From NCBI RefSeq assembly GCF_030817215.1, contig NZ_JAUSZA010000001.1:5244501-5308500 (forward strand): a stretch of 64,000 nucleotides of DNA. The letters are read 5' to 3'. This DNA comes from Paenibacillus sp. V4I3 (GTDB taxonomy: Bacteria; Bacillota; Bacilli; Paenibacillales; NBRC-103111). The position numbers and the translations under genes are program-made. A model generated the notes under the pieces. The model searched no databases, was not told where the DNA came from, and worked only from the letters and a program-made list of their open reading frames with translations. The first letter of the stretch is position 1; each line of letters begins with the position of its first letter. Of this stretch, positions 1-7,369 are shown one piece after another.

Positions 1-1111
1 CACTCTCCTGGTTATTCAACAGTTTAAGCAGAAGTTCAGCCGATTTAGCGCCAATTTCCTGCTCATGTTGGTCTATATGAGTGAATGTAGGGTTTCCGTC
101 TAGCTCGGATGAGGGATTATCGTACGTTATAATAGAGAGGTCGCGCGGTATATTCATTCCCAGTTTTTTAACCAAACTCGTTAAAATCAAGCCTAACTTC
201 AAATTCAAAGTAATGAACGCGGTTGCTGTGCGATATTTGAGATAATGATATAACGGGTGCTTTTCAATGGGGATCGTATCTGTCACTTGAAAATCCGTCA
301 CAATTAAAGCCGGGTTAATCATCGAGCCTTTTTGTTTCAGTGCTTCCATATAGCCGCGAATCCGCTCGTCGACGGTCACTGTATGGATCGAAATATCGGA
401 GCAAATAGCAATGTCCCTATGGCCTTGCTCCCATAGATGGTTGACCGCCAATTGAGCGCTCATCCAATTATCCGAACAGACACAGTGGGTATCAAAGCCT
501 GGCAAGTAGCGATCAATGAGCACGAAAGGAAATTTCCGCAGTTTCAGTACCAAGATTTCTTCGTTGTACGTTTCCGCATCAATCGGAAAAATAATAAGTC
601 CGATGGCCCCATTCTTAATCAGCTCCTGAATGGCTTCCTTCTCCCGCTCCTTGCTATTGTGAGTTAGCACAATCGACACATAATAATTTTTGTTCTCGAG
701 CACGGAATTAATTCCCTTCAATAGTCGAATCGCAAAGAAATCTTCCAATAAGGGTAGAACGAAGCCGATCATTTTGCGGGAGGAAGCACGCTCATCCTGC
801 TCTTTCACATCAATTGCGTCAAGCTGATTGTAATCCAGGCTCTCATCTTCTACCTTCGTACGGGATTCTGGACTAACGAAGCTTCCTCTCCCTGGAATCC
901 GGTAAATCCATCCGTCTTTCGCCAGCTGCGTAAGCGCATTGGAAACCGTCATTCGACTGACACCGAATTGCTCCATCAGCTGCTTTTCCGTTGGAAGTTT
1001 GTCATTTTCCTCCATAGCGCATAACTGGATCAACTGTTTAAAATGCTCTTGAATCTGCAAGTATAGCGGTTGTCGTTCATCCGTCCTGGCTGATACCCGC
1101 ATTCTGCTCAT
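1..1111 (-). CDS. GntR-HTH / LacI-type sensor transcriptional regulator (3' end outside window)
   Basis: The product has an N-terminal winged helix of the GntR type (around residues 10-75, with the pattern PLYLQIQEHFKQLI, then LPTEKQLMEQFGVSRMTVSNAL). It is followed by a LacI/periplasmic-binding-like sensor domain starting near residue 105 (KMIGFVLPLLEDFF) that runs off the window. This is the AraR-like architecture, in which a small sugar-type ligand releases the repressor. The start is the ATG at 1111, preceded by a GAGGGGGAG ribosome binding site; it lies inside the end of the upstream PLP-enzyme gene (35-base overlap), so translation is probably coupled. As the last visible gene of the ABC transporter operon it is the obvious candidate regulator of that operon. 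The ligand is unknown. The reading frame is open to base 1, so the C terminus is missing only because the window ends. Confidence 0.88.
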   Translation of the reverse strand, partial: MSRMRVSARTDERQPLYLQIQEHFKQLIQLCAMEENDKLPTEKQLMEQFGVSRMTVSNALTQLAKDGWIYRIPGRGSFVSPESRTKVEDESLDYNQLDAIDVKEQDERASSRKMIGFVLPLLEDFFAIRLLKGINSVLENKNYYVSIVLTHNSKEREKEAIQELIKNGAIGLIIFPIDAETYNEEILVLKLRKFPFVLIDRYLPGFDTHCVCSDNWMSAQLAVNHLWEQGHRDIAICSDISIHTVTVDERIRGYMEALKQKGSMINPALIVTDFQVTDTIPIEKHPLYHYLKYRTATAFITLNLKLGLILTSLVKKLGMNIPRDLSIITYDNPSSELDGNPTFTHIDQHEQEIGAKSAELLLKLLNNQES

Positions 1112-2285
1112 ATATCTCCCCCTCAGAAGGGCTCAGTGTGACACATCGCCATGCTTCTTCCATATCCCGAATTAAGTCGTCCGGATCCTCGGAACCTATA
1201 TAGAGTCGAACAAGCGAACCTGTTTGTTGATCATTGTTATTTAAGGCATTTACATTGATTAAACTTTCGAAACCACCCCAGCTGGCTCCAATTCTGAAAT
1301 AGTGCAGATGGTCCGCCCAAGCCCTTAATTTGACAACCGGCTCATCGGATTCGAACGAAAATAAACTGCTGTACCCGTACATTTGCGTACGAGCCAGCTC
1401 ATGCTGAGGGTGGTTTGTCAACCCCGGATGGTTAACCTTCCGGACATAATGCTGCCTGCCTAAATATTCGACGACCCTCAGCCCGCTCGACTCATGCCGC
1501 TGCATGCGCATTGGCAGTGTACGCAGCCCACGCGTAACTAATCCCGCCGTCTGTGGCGTCATAATGCCGCCGAACAACATATATTCCGTCGACATGAGCG
1601 TGTCCATTAATCGGTGGGAGCCGATCACAACACCTCCCACGCAATCGCTATGCCCGGAAATGTACTTCGTGATCGAATGGATGACGAGGCTAACCCCCAT
1701 CATGAGCGGATTTTGATGACAAGGCGTCGCCCACGAATTGTCGAGAATTGTTTCTGCTCCTATACTTTGAGCCAGCGCTGTACAACCTCTGATATCTTGC
1801 AGCTGGAACATCATGCTAGTCGGGCTCTCCAAATACAGTAGTTTGGTATTCGGCCGAACCGTACATTTCCAATTTTCCAATGAACTGCCATCGACAAAGG
1901 TCGTTTCGACCCCAAACTTTTGCAAGTAGACGCCTAGAAATTCTCGTGTCGGTCCGTACGCCTGATGAGTGCAAATGACGTGGTCACCCTGCTTGACTAT
2001 AGACATAATCGCTGCCGAAATCGCTGCCATTCCGGATGAAAAGCACTTGGCTCTTTCCCCTTGCTCCAGCTGGGCGAGCTTGTCCTCCAGGTACCTCACC
2101 GTAGGATTATTGCCTCTGGAATACACGAAGTTTTCTTGCTCATCGAGTCTTGCCATGTTGAATTGCTCGTACGTATCGAACGAAAATAAACTTGTCTGAT
2201 AAATGGGAACATTGATGGCGCCATGATGACGATCATCGTGCGCATCATGTGCCACTATGGAGTACATCTTCTCCTTTGCACTCAC
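1077..2285 (-). CDS. Cys/Met-metabolism PLP-dependent enzyme (cystathionine gamma-synthase/lyase family)
   Basis: This is a fold-type I pyridoxal-phosphate enzyme of the trans-sulfuration family. Recognisable blocks are YSRGNNPTVRYLEDKLAQLE near the N terminus, SSGMAAISAA (PLP phosphate contact), LYLESPTS, DNSWATP and the lysine segment SITKYISGHSD, whose Lys should form the Schiff base. With a GTG start at 2285 it is 402 residues, normal for the family. That GTG shares its G with the TAG stop of the upstream permease gene; a longer ATG-started frame (to 2399) exists but lies inside the permease gene. The ATG at 2267 is the alternative start. The exact reaction (gamma-synthase, gamma-lyase or beta-lyase) cannot be read from the sequence. 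Its place between sugar-type permeases and a regulator suggests it acts on the imported compound or a product of it. Confidence 0.85.
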   Translation of the reverse strand: MSAKEKMYSIVAHDAHDDRHHGAINVPIYQTSLFSFDTYEQFNMARLDEQENFVYSRGNNPTVRYLEDKLAQLEQGERAKCFSSGMAAISAAIMSIVKQGDHVICTHQAYGPTREFLGVYLQKFGVETTFVDGSSLENWKCTVRPNTKLLYLESPTSMMFQLQDIRGCTALAQSIGAETILDNSWATPCHQNPLMMGVSLVIHSITKYISGHSDCVGGVVIGSHRLMDTLMSTEYMLFGGIMTPQTAGLVTRGLRTLPMRMQRHESSGLRVVEYLGRQHYVRKVNHPGLTNHPQHELARTQMYGYSSLFSFESDEPVVKLRAWADHLHYFRIGASWGGFESLINVNALNNNDQQTGSLVRLYIGSEDPDDLIRDMEEAWRCVTLSPSEGEIYEQNAGISQDG

Positions 2286-3115
2286 TACCCTTTCACCGCC
2301 CCTTGGGTTAATCCTTCTACAATAAATCGCTGCGCTAGGGCAAACAACAGTATCGTCGGGAGTACAGACAGCACAGTTCCGGCGGACATAGAGCCCCAAT
2401 CAACATTAAATTTGAGGATAAAAGAATTCATCGCTACCGGCAGTGTTTTTAACGATTCATTATCGATAAACATGACGGCCAAGAAAAGCTCGTTCCAGTT
2501 CTGGACAAAAGCAAATATGAACATCGAGGAAATACCCGGCATCATGATCGGGATAATGACTCGAATGAGGGCAGACAACTGGGAACAGCCGTCGATCATC
2601 GCCGCTTCCTCCAGATTGGAAGGAATTCTTTGAAAAAAGCCTCGCAGCATAATCGTGGAAAACGGGATCAAGATGACCGTATACATGAGGATCAATGAAA
2701 TTCGCTGATTAAGTAGATGCAAGTTTGACATCATCATGTAAAGCGGAGCCAGAGCGATGAATCCTGGAAGCATCTGTGTGACGAAGAATGCGAGCATGAT
2801 TTGTTTGTGGCCGCGAAACCGAAATCGCGCGAGTACATAAGCGCTGCATATAGCAATCACGATTACGATCAGCGCAGAAGAAATCGAGACGAGAAGGCTG
2901 TTGGCAATATATACGTTAAATTTAGACACTTTGAAAATGTTGACGTAATTTTGAAGTGTGAATTGTTCGGGCCAGTAATGAACGGGATAACTGAATATTT
3001 CCTTTTGCGGCTTTAACGAGGTGATGACGATCCAGTATAACGGAAACACCATAACGACTAAGTATACGGAAAGAAAGGCAACTTTGATGACCCGATACCC
3101 ATAATTTCGTTTCAT
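2285..3115 (-). CDS. ABC transporter permease, MalG/carbohydrate type
   Basis: Integral membrane protein of 276 residues with about six hydrophobic segments. The binding-protein-dependent transport signature that contacts the ATPase is present as EEAAMIDGCSQLSALIRVIIP. The N terminus (VYLVVMVFPLYWIVITSLKP) and the C-terminal tail (FIVEGLTQGAVKG) are typical of MalG-type permeases of the CUT1 family. It starts directly after the stop codon of the preceding MalF-type permease and its own stop overlaps the GTG of the PLP enzyme, so the operon is tightly coupled. No ATPase gene is present, which is usual for CUT1 systems in Bacillota because a shared MsmK/MsmX-type ATPase serves several importers. 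Confidence 0.92.
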   Translation of the reverse strand: MKRNYGYRVIKVAFLSVYLVVMVFPLYWIVITSLKPQKEIFSYPVHYWPEQFTLQNYVNIFKVSKFNVYIANSLLVSISSALIVIVIAICSAYVLARFRFRGHKQIMLAFFVTQMLPGFIALAPLYMMMSNLHLLNQRISLILMYTVILIPFSTIMLRGFFQRIPSNLEEAAMIDGCSQLSALIRVIIPIMMPGISSMFIFAFVQNWNELFLAVMFIDNESLKTLPVAMNSFILKFNVDWGSMSAGTVLSVLPTILLFALAQRFIVEGLTQGAVKG

Positions 3116-3997
3116 TTAGAAGTCACCTACTTTCTCCGACTTGGTAACCATCAAATAAAACAAAGTGTACAAAAACAACATGACGATCATTATGACCCCG
3201 ACTGCCGATGCAGCCCCATAATCTCCGTCATAAATAATTTTATTGAGCATCAAGGAGGATAAAATGTGGGTCGCCCCTCCCGGGCCGCCATTCGTCATGC
3301 CGTAAATGAGCGTAGGATCATTGAAGATCCAAATAACCCGCAGCAGCGTAGTAGCGATGATGGTTGGCATGATGTACGGAATCGTCACATAAAGCAGCTT
3401 TCGATAACCGTTTGCTCCGTCAATGCTCGCTGCTTCGTACAACTCCGAAGGTATAGATTGCAGAGCAGCCAGCAGCATGATGGTAAAAAAGGCTATCCCG
3501 TACCATACGTTGGCGACGATAACGGAGGACATCGCCCATTTGGGATCCGACAAGAACCCAATCCGATCTTCAATAATACCTAGTCGCAATAAGAGATCGT
3601 TAATGACGCCGATTTGAGAGTTAAACAGCCACTTCCAAATAAGGCCGATCAGAAATCCCGATAATGCCCATGGATAAAAAATAAAGGCTTGGTACACGCC
3701 TCGTCCCCAGAATTTCTTGTTCAGAAACAATGCCAGGATGAACCCAAAGAGAAATTGCAAAATTAAGGAGAAAAACACCCAGTAGGCGCTGTTTTTCAAT
3801 GCTGCAAGAAATTGATGGTCTCGAAATGCATCAACGAAGTTTTGCATACCGACAAAATGCACCTGCTTCAGATTGAACAGCTTGTAATTTTGAAAAGCCA
3901 TCACCACTCCCTTGAAGAAGGGATAATATGTAAAAATCAACACTAGAAGCAGTGCGGGCAGCAAGCTGGAGAGAATGAATTTTTGCCGAGAACTCAC
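3116..3997 (-). CDS. ABC transporter permease, MalF/carbohydrate type
   Basis: Membrane protein of 293 residues with about six transmembrane helices, starting LPALLLVLIFTYYPFFKGVVMAF. The EAA loop reads YEAASIDGANGYRKLLYVTIP, the usual coupling motif for the cytoplasmic ATPase. The GTG start at 3997 has a GGGGGG Shine-Dalgarno nearby. It pairs with the MalG-type permease immediately downstream to form the heterodimeric membrane channel of a CUT1 importer. It is separated from the binding-protein gene by about 65 bases that contain a terminator-like hairpin. Confidence 0.92.
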   Translation of the reverse strand: MSSRQKFILSSLLPALLLVLIFTYYPFFKGVVMAFQNYKLFNLKQVHFVGMQNFVDAFRDHQFLAALKNSAYWVFFSLILQFLFGFILALFLNKKFWGRGVYQAFIFYPWALSGFLIGLIWKWLFNSQIGVINDLLLRLGIIEDRIGFLSDPKWAMSSVIVANVWYGIAFFTIMLLAALQSIPSELYEAASIDGANGYRKLLYVTIPYIMPTIIATTLLRVIWIFNDPTLIYGMTNGGPGGATHILSSLMLNKIIYDGDYGAASAVGVIMIVMLFLYTLFYLMVTKSEKVGDF

Positions 3998-4018
3998 ATG
4001 AACACCCCCCGGTAAGAA

Positions 4019-4049
4019 AAAGCGGCAAACGATGACCGCCCGCCGCTTT
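4019..4049 (-). terminator. Intra-operon terminator-like hairpin
   Basis: Read on the minus strand, AAAGCGGC and GCCGCTTT form an eight-pair stem followed by a run of T. It lies between the binding-protein gene and the first permease gene. Such partial terminators commonly let the binding protein be made in excess over the permeases; that role is inferred. Confidence 0.6.
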
Positions 4050-4061
4050 CAACTATTTCCT

Positions 4062-5432
4062 TTATTTTTTCATTCCCGCTTTCTGATCTAACCAAAATTT
4101 ATCCCATTCCTTCAGAGTATCGTCAGTCGATTTCTTGTCGAGCAAATACGATTGCTGCCCTTTCATGCTCAGTTCTCCCCAGCTCCCGTTCCCTGGATAT
4201 TTGAAAGGAGGTGTAAAGTTGACGAAAACATCTGCTTTTGCAGTCATATCTAGCAGCGTCTTATAAGGGCCTGTTTGAAAGAATGTATCAGCTGTCGCAG
4301 ATGTATGAATCGGTATGGTGCCAATTTGCTTTGAGAATTCCGTATTTTCTTTCGGGCTCGAGAGATAAGATATCAATTTCCAAGCTTCGTTTTTACTTTT
4401 GGAATTCGCTGTTACGCCCCATCCTGCAGCCCCCGTACTGACCAGTGATTTGCCGTTAGGTCCGAGTGGCATCGCTGCCGTTTCTAGTGTTTTGGGGTCC
4501 ATTTTGTCCTGAAGCACCTTAATAACGTCTGGGTCCTGGAGCAAAATGCCGGTCACCCCAGATGTAAAGGCTTGAACCTGATCCTGGAATCCCCAGTTGA
4601 TCGAGTCCGGCGGCGATGCTTCTTTATAAAGCTTCTTGTAAAGCTCCAATGCCTGCTTAGCTTCAGGTGTGCTGTACACCGACTTGCCATCCTTCGTAAA
4701 CGGCGCATCATCGATATTCATCGATTTATCGTTATAATCGTAAATCATATGGTCAAAGTTGCCGTTAGCTCCCGGACCTCCGCGGAATGAGAAACCGTAC
4801 CGATTTTGTTTCGGATCGGTCAGCTTCTTGGCAGAATCGACCAGCTCTTCCCACGTCTTCGGTGCAGTAAGCCCCTTGGCGTCGAACCAATCTTTCCGAT
4901 AAAACATTTGTCTTTGATAAAGAGCGTTCGCGATAAAATAGAGTTTTCCGTTATTCGAGCCTACAACTTTGGATGTACCAGAGAGAGTTTTACTATCCGC
5001 CCAACTCGATGCGTAGGTATCCAATGGTTCCAAATAACCATTATTCACATACTCGGCAATGTTCAGATCCCGTACCTCGAGAATGTCGAGTTCTTGCTTG
5101 GCGGCAAGCATAGTTCTAATTTTGTTGTCCGCTTGATCGAATGGCGGGGATATGAGTTCCACTTTGATGTTCGGATTGTCCTTTTGAAACCGAGCTATGG
5201 CATCTTGAAGCAGTTTGGTACGTTCCGGACTCGTTAAACTTTCAATCATATGAAGCGTTACTTGTTTGGCTGGAGGCTCCGTGCTCTTCGAGCTTTCACT
5301 GGGCGCTGCCGTATTCCCGCTTGGAGTTGCCGTATTCTCGGAGCTGCCACTCCCGCTACACCCTGCTAAGGAACCCAATAACATTACGCCGGCAAACAAA
5401 GTTGTCCATCCTTTGACCACAGCTGCCCCCAT
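4062..5432 (-). CDS. Extracellular solute-binding lipoprotein of an ABC importer (family 1, sugar type)
   Basis: The predicted protein has 456 residues. It begins with a lipoprotein signal whose lipobox is LAGC (Cys at about residue 25), followed by a Ser/Thr/Pro-rich linker and a family 1 solute-binding fold (VTLHMIESLTSPERTKLLQ, later KNEAWKLISYLSSPKENTEF). The ATG at 5432 is chosen because GGAGGG lies eight bases before it; an upstream in-frame ATG at 5465 lacks a good site. It is the first gene of the operon with two CUT1 permeases, a PLP enzyme and a GntR/LacI-type regulator. The substrate is not identifiable; sugars or oligosaccharides are the family default, but the PLP-enzyme neighbour leaves other substrates open. 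Confidence 0.9.
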   Translation of the reverse strand: MGAAVVKGWTTLFAGVMLLGSLAGCSGSGSSENTATPSGNTAAPSESSKSTEPPAKQVTLHMIESLTSPERTKLLQDAIARFQKDNPNIKVELISPPFDQADNKIRTMLAAKQELDILEVRDLNIAEYVNNGYLEPLDTYASSWADSKTLSGTSKVVGSNNGKLYFIANALYQRQMFYRKDWFDAKGLTAPKTWEELVDSAKKLTDPKQNRYGFSFRGGPGANGNFDHMIYDYNDKSMNIDDAPFTKDGKSVYSTPEAKQALELYKKLYKEASPPDSINWGFQDQVQAFTSGVTGILLQDPDVIKVLQDKMDPKTLETAAMPLGPNGKSLVSTGAAGWGVTANSKSKNEAWKLISYLSSPKENTEFSKQIGTIPIHTSATADTFFQTGPYKTLLDMTAKADVFVNFTPPFKYPGNGSWGELSMKGQQSYLLDKKSTDDTLKEWDKFWLDQKAGMKK

Positions 5433-5468
5433 ATCTGACGCCCTCCTCAATTTAGTCATATTCAACTA

Positions 5469-5497
5469 TATTGTCTTAATTAAATAGATATGTCTTA
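5469..5497 (-). promoter_or_regulatory. Possible operator: direct repeats before the ABC operon
   Basis: Two copies of the 7-mer TGTCTTA (5472-5478 and 5491-5497, plus strand) are spaced 19 bases apart, each preceded by TAT or ATAT. They lie just upstream of the first gene of the operon and could bind the operon's own GntR/LacI-type regulator. There is no independent support. Confidence 0.25.
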
Positions 5498-5526
5498 TTG
5501 CTGCCGCTTTAATTAACAAAAGCAAA

Positions 5527-5562
5527 AAAACGCTAATGACATTCCTATGTCATCAGCGTTTT
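5527..5562 (-). terminator. Rho-independent terminator (bidirectional) after comFB-like gene
   Basis: AAAACGCT pairs with AGCGTTTT and ATGACAT with ATGTCAT around a short loop, with one internal mismatch and T-rich flanks on both strands. It lies 14 bases after the end of the ComFB-like gene. Confidence 0.85.
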
Positions 5563-5575
5563 ATTTTCCTTTATC

Positions 5576-5857
5576 TTATACCCCTTCAATAACAGCATGG
5601 TTTTGTTTATGTTCAACGACAAGAGCAGCTCGCATGAGCTCTCTCATGACATCGGATTGCAGCTGTGGATTTAAATAGAGAGTTTTGATGTACAGCTGGC
5701 CTTTTTCACTCGACGTATATTTGGGAGGTATGCGATTTAAAACTAGCGCAAGAATATCCTCTTTGCAATGCTGACATCCGCATTTGATCTCGTAGCTCTT
5801 TTGAAACTCTTCATACAAATTGCTAACGATCGCTTCTACTGCATTAACTAATCCCAT
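5576..5857 (-). CDS. comFB: ComFB family protein (late competence / cyclic-dinucleotide-binding family)
   Basis: A small 93-residue protein matching ComFB over its whole length. It has a metal-binding-type cysteine cluster CGCQHCKEDI at residues 26-35, followed by ALVLNRIPPKYTSSEKG. In B. subtilis comFB sits in the comF competence operon with unknown function; ComFB-domain proteins in cyanobacteria and other bacteria have been reported to bind cyclic dinucleotides. Here it stands alone with its own terminator, away from comFA and comFC, so a signalling role is at least as likely as a competence role. The start follows a short purine-rich stretch and is not strongly supported by a ribosome binding site. 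Confidence 0.8.
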   Translation of the reverse strand: MGLVNAVEAIVSNLYEEFQKSYEIKCGCQHCKEDILALVLNRIPPKYTSSEKGQLYIKTLYLNPQLQSDVMRELMRAALVVEHKQNHAVIEGV

Positions 5858-6022
5858 ACTTGTTCAGACTCCTCTATACCGGCATTTATCTCACTAAACT
5901 ATCGACTCTATTATTCATTCATCAGCCTTTGATTAAAGTCTTATGTTCCTATTCAATCATGAATATGTTTAGTAAGTGTTAGGCTGCCATAAATGGAACC
6001 CTTGCCGTATCTCGAAATAGAA

Positions 6023-6058
6023 AAAACGAGAGAAGCTTATAAGGAGCTCCCTCGTTTT
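6023..6058 (-). terminator. Rho-independent terminator after DinB-family gene
   Basis: AAAACGAG pairs with CTCGTTTT and AGCT with AGCT inside it. Read on the minus strand the stem is followed by a T-rich tract. It starts 8 bases after the end of the DinB-like gene. Confidence 0.8.
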
Positions 6059-6065
6059 GTTGATA

Positions 6066-6614
6066 TTATACGGTTTCCGTGCTGTTTAAGAATGCTTTCA
6101 AACGCTCTAACTGAAGAAGATGATGGCGATAATGCATCTCAATTAGTGCAAACCATTCTTTCGCGTTAAGCGCGCCTAATCTTGGATGCAGCGAGGTACA
6201 TCTCGGAGAAATGTCCTCAAGCAAAGGCTCGATTTCTTTCATTCTTTGGAGCACCGTATGCATGCCGTCTATGATCTGCTGTTTACTACCGGGCTGCTCG
6301 GGCGTATATTGAGGAGAAGCCGGAACCCTAATGCGTTCAGGTGGAAAACCACCTAACGTAAAGACTGCTGCTCCCGCATCTGTTTTTCCCCCTATAGTAT
6401 CGACTGCATCTGCGCTCTGATTTTGGCATTTCTCGATATTACCAATCTGCATGTAGAGAGCTGTTTTGATGAGATGGAGGTACAACTGTCCAAGCGACCA
6501 TTCATTCTCATTTGACTGAAGCTTCAGTTGCTCCATGCTCAGTGGATGTAATTCATCTAGGTAATAGTGCGTGAGTTCCTCAATTCGTTCCACAATTTCA
6601 GCTGTTTTTATCAT
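6066..6614 (-). CDS. DinB family protein
   Basis: The 182-residue protein has the four-helix DinB/DUF664-like fold pattern. An N-terminal helix carries NEWSLGQLYLHLIKTALYMQ (the first metal-ligand His), and the C-terminal block LNAKEWFALIEMHYRHHLLQ holds the other His ligands. Members are metal-dependent proteins, some acting as thiol transferases (bacillithiol-dependent enzymes) and others of unknown role. A perfect 12-base-arm palindrome lies about 40-70 bases upstream of the start. The substrate is unknown. Confidence 0.8.
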   Translation of the reverse strand: MIKTAEIVERIEELTHYYLDELHPLSMEQLKLQSNENEWSLGQLYLHLIKTALYMQIGNIEKCQNQSADAVDTIGGKTDAGAAVFTLGGFPPERIRVPASPQYTPEQPGSKQQIIDGMHTVLQRMKEIEPLLEDISPRCTSLHPRLGALNAKEWFALIEMHYRHHLLQLERLKAFLNSTETV

Positions 6615-6655
6615 ATTATTAGCTCCTCTCGAATCTTATAACTTTAGTATACAAG

Positions 6656-6685
6656 ACACTACTGACAACTGTATGTCAGTAGTGT
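6656..6685. promoter_or_regulatory. Perfect palindrome with 12-base arms between DUF6463 and DinB genes
   Basis: ACACTACTGACA (6656-6667) and TGTCAGTAGTGT (6674-6685) are exact inverted repeats around a 6-base loop. No T run follows on the minus strand, so it is not a typical terminator. It lies in the region that should hold the DinB-gene promoter and may be an operator; a terminator function for the DUF6463 gene remains possible. Confidence 0.5.
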
Positions 6686-6694
6686 TTATGCGTT

Positions 6695-7048
6695 TTAAGA
6701 CTTTCGTATGAAATAAAGTCCTTGCGGAATAACGAGCCAGAAGCCTGATATAGGCATTATTATTGCCCCTACGACAGACAAAATGAGAATATGCCAGCCT
6801 ACAAAGCGAGGAATCGCAAGGCCCTTCTCTTTGGTCATCCAACGTATCATTCGTCCAATAATCCACAACAAAACACCAAAAAATAAAAACCAGATAGCTG
6901 CCGACCTGTCGAAGGAAGAATCAACGGAATTCCATATCCCAGCTTTCACCATCTCGCTGATCGGTTTCCAAAATAAAATCAAACCGACAGCATTATGAAT
7001 GTAAGAAGTCCACTCCATCATCCATCCGCTGTGCTTCTGTATGGCCAT
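6695..7048 (-). CDS. DUF6463 family membrane protein
   Basis: The 117-residue protein has about four hydrophobic segments, an N terminus reading HSGWMMEWTSYIHNAVGLIL and the internal block WFLFFGVLLWIIGRMIRW. It ends FWLVIPQGLYFIRKS, which matches the small DUF6463 membrane family found in bacilli and actinobacteria. The function is unknown. The ATG at 7048 has AAGGAGG about six bases upstream. It is followed by the palindrome at 6656-6685 and the DinB-like gene on the same strand. Confidence 0.7.
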   Translation of the reverse strand: MAIQKHSGWMMEWTSYIHNAVGLILFWKPISEMVKAGIWNSVDSSFDRSAAIWFLFFGVLLWIIGRMIRWMTKEKGLAIPRFVGWHILILSVVGAIIMPISGFWLVIPQGLYFIRKS

Positions 7049-7102
7049 GCTGCACCTCCTTAGAGTTTCGTTCTAACCAAACTATTTATCGTAAACATAG
7101 CT

Positions 7103-7348
7103 TTAATCTTCAACAGGAATCTGTTTCAAATGATTACTATCGTTCACTTGTTTCATGGAATCATCTTCTTCCAACCGAACTATAGCTGCATCAAGCAGAG
7201 ATTTGACACCTAATAAGGCTTCTTTTTCCGCTAATCGAAAATGAGCTCTTGCTGCCTCTGGAACGAATCTTGCCACAGCGATGTTTTTAATTCCCTCGAA
7301 GAGGAGCACAATATTTTCTAAATCCTGCATATTTGTGCGGATGCTCAT
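7103..7348 (-). CDS. Small protein of unknown function, downstream of ArsA-like ATPase
   Basis: An 81-residue helical, charged protein. Its core AARAHFRLAEKEALLGVKSLLD looks like a conserved amphipathic segment, and the C terminus is acidic. It has a good GGAGG before its ATG and starts 22 bases after the ArsA-like gene on the same strand, so the two form an operon. I do not recognise the family. Its place suggests that it works with, or is a client of, the ATPase. Confidence 0.6.
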   Translation of the reverse strand: MSIRTNMQDLENIVLLFEGIKNIAVARFVPEAARAHFRLAEKEALLGVKSLLDAAIVRLEEDDSMKQVNDSNHLKQIPVED

Positions 7349-7369
7349 GAACCATTTCCTCCTACCTAT

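Noticed and set aside
2286..2399. Longer N terminus for the PLP enzyme (ATG at 2399)
   Set aside because: The extra residues are the antiparallel shadow of the permease gene and do not look like the family; GTG at the coupled stop is preferred.
4806..5237. Plus-strand 143-codon frame inside the solute-binding gene
   Set aside because: Shadow of a conserved coding region with no start signal.
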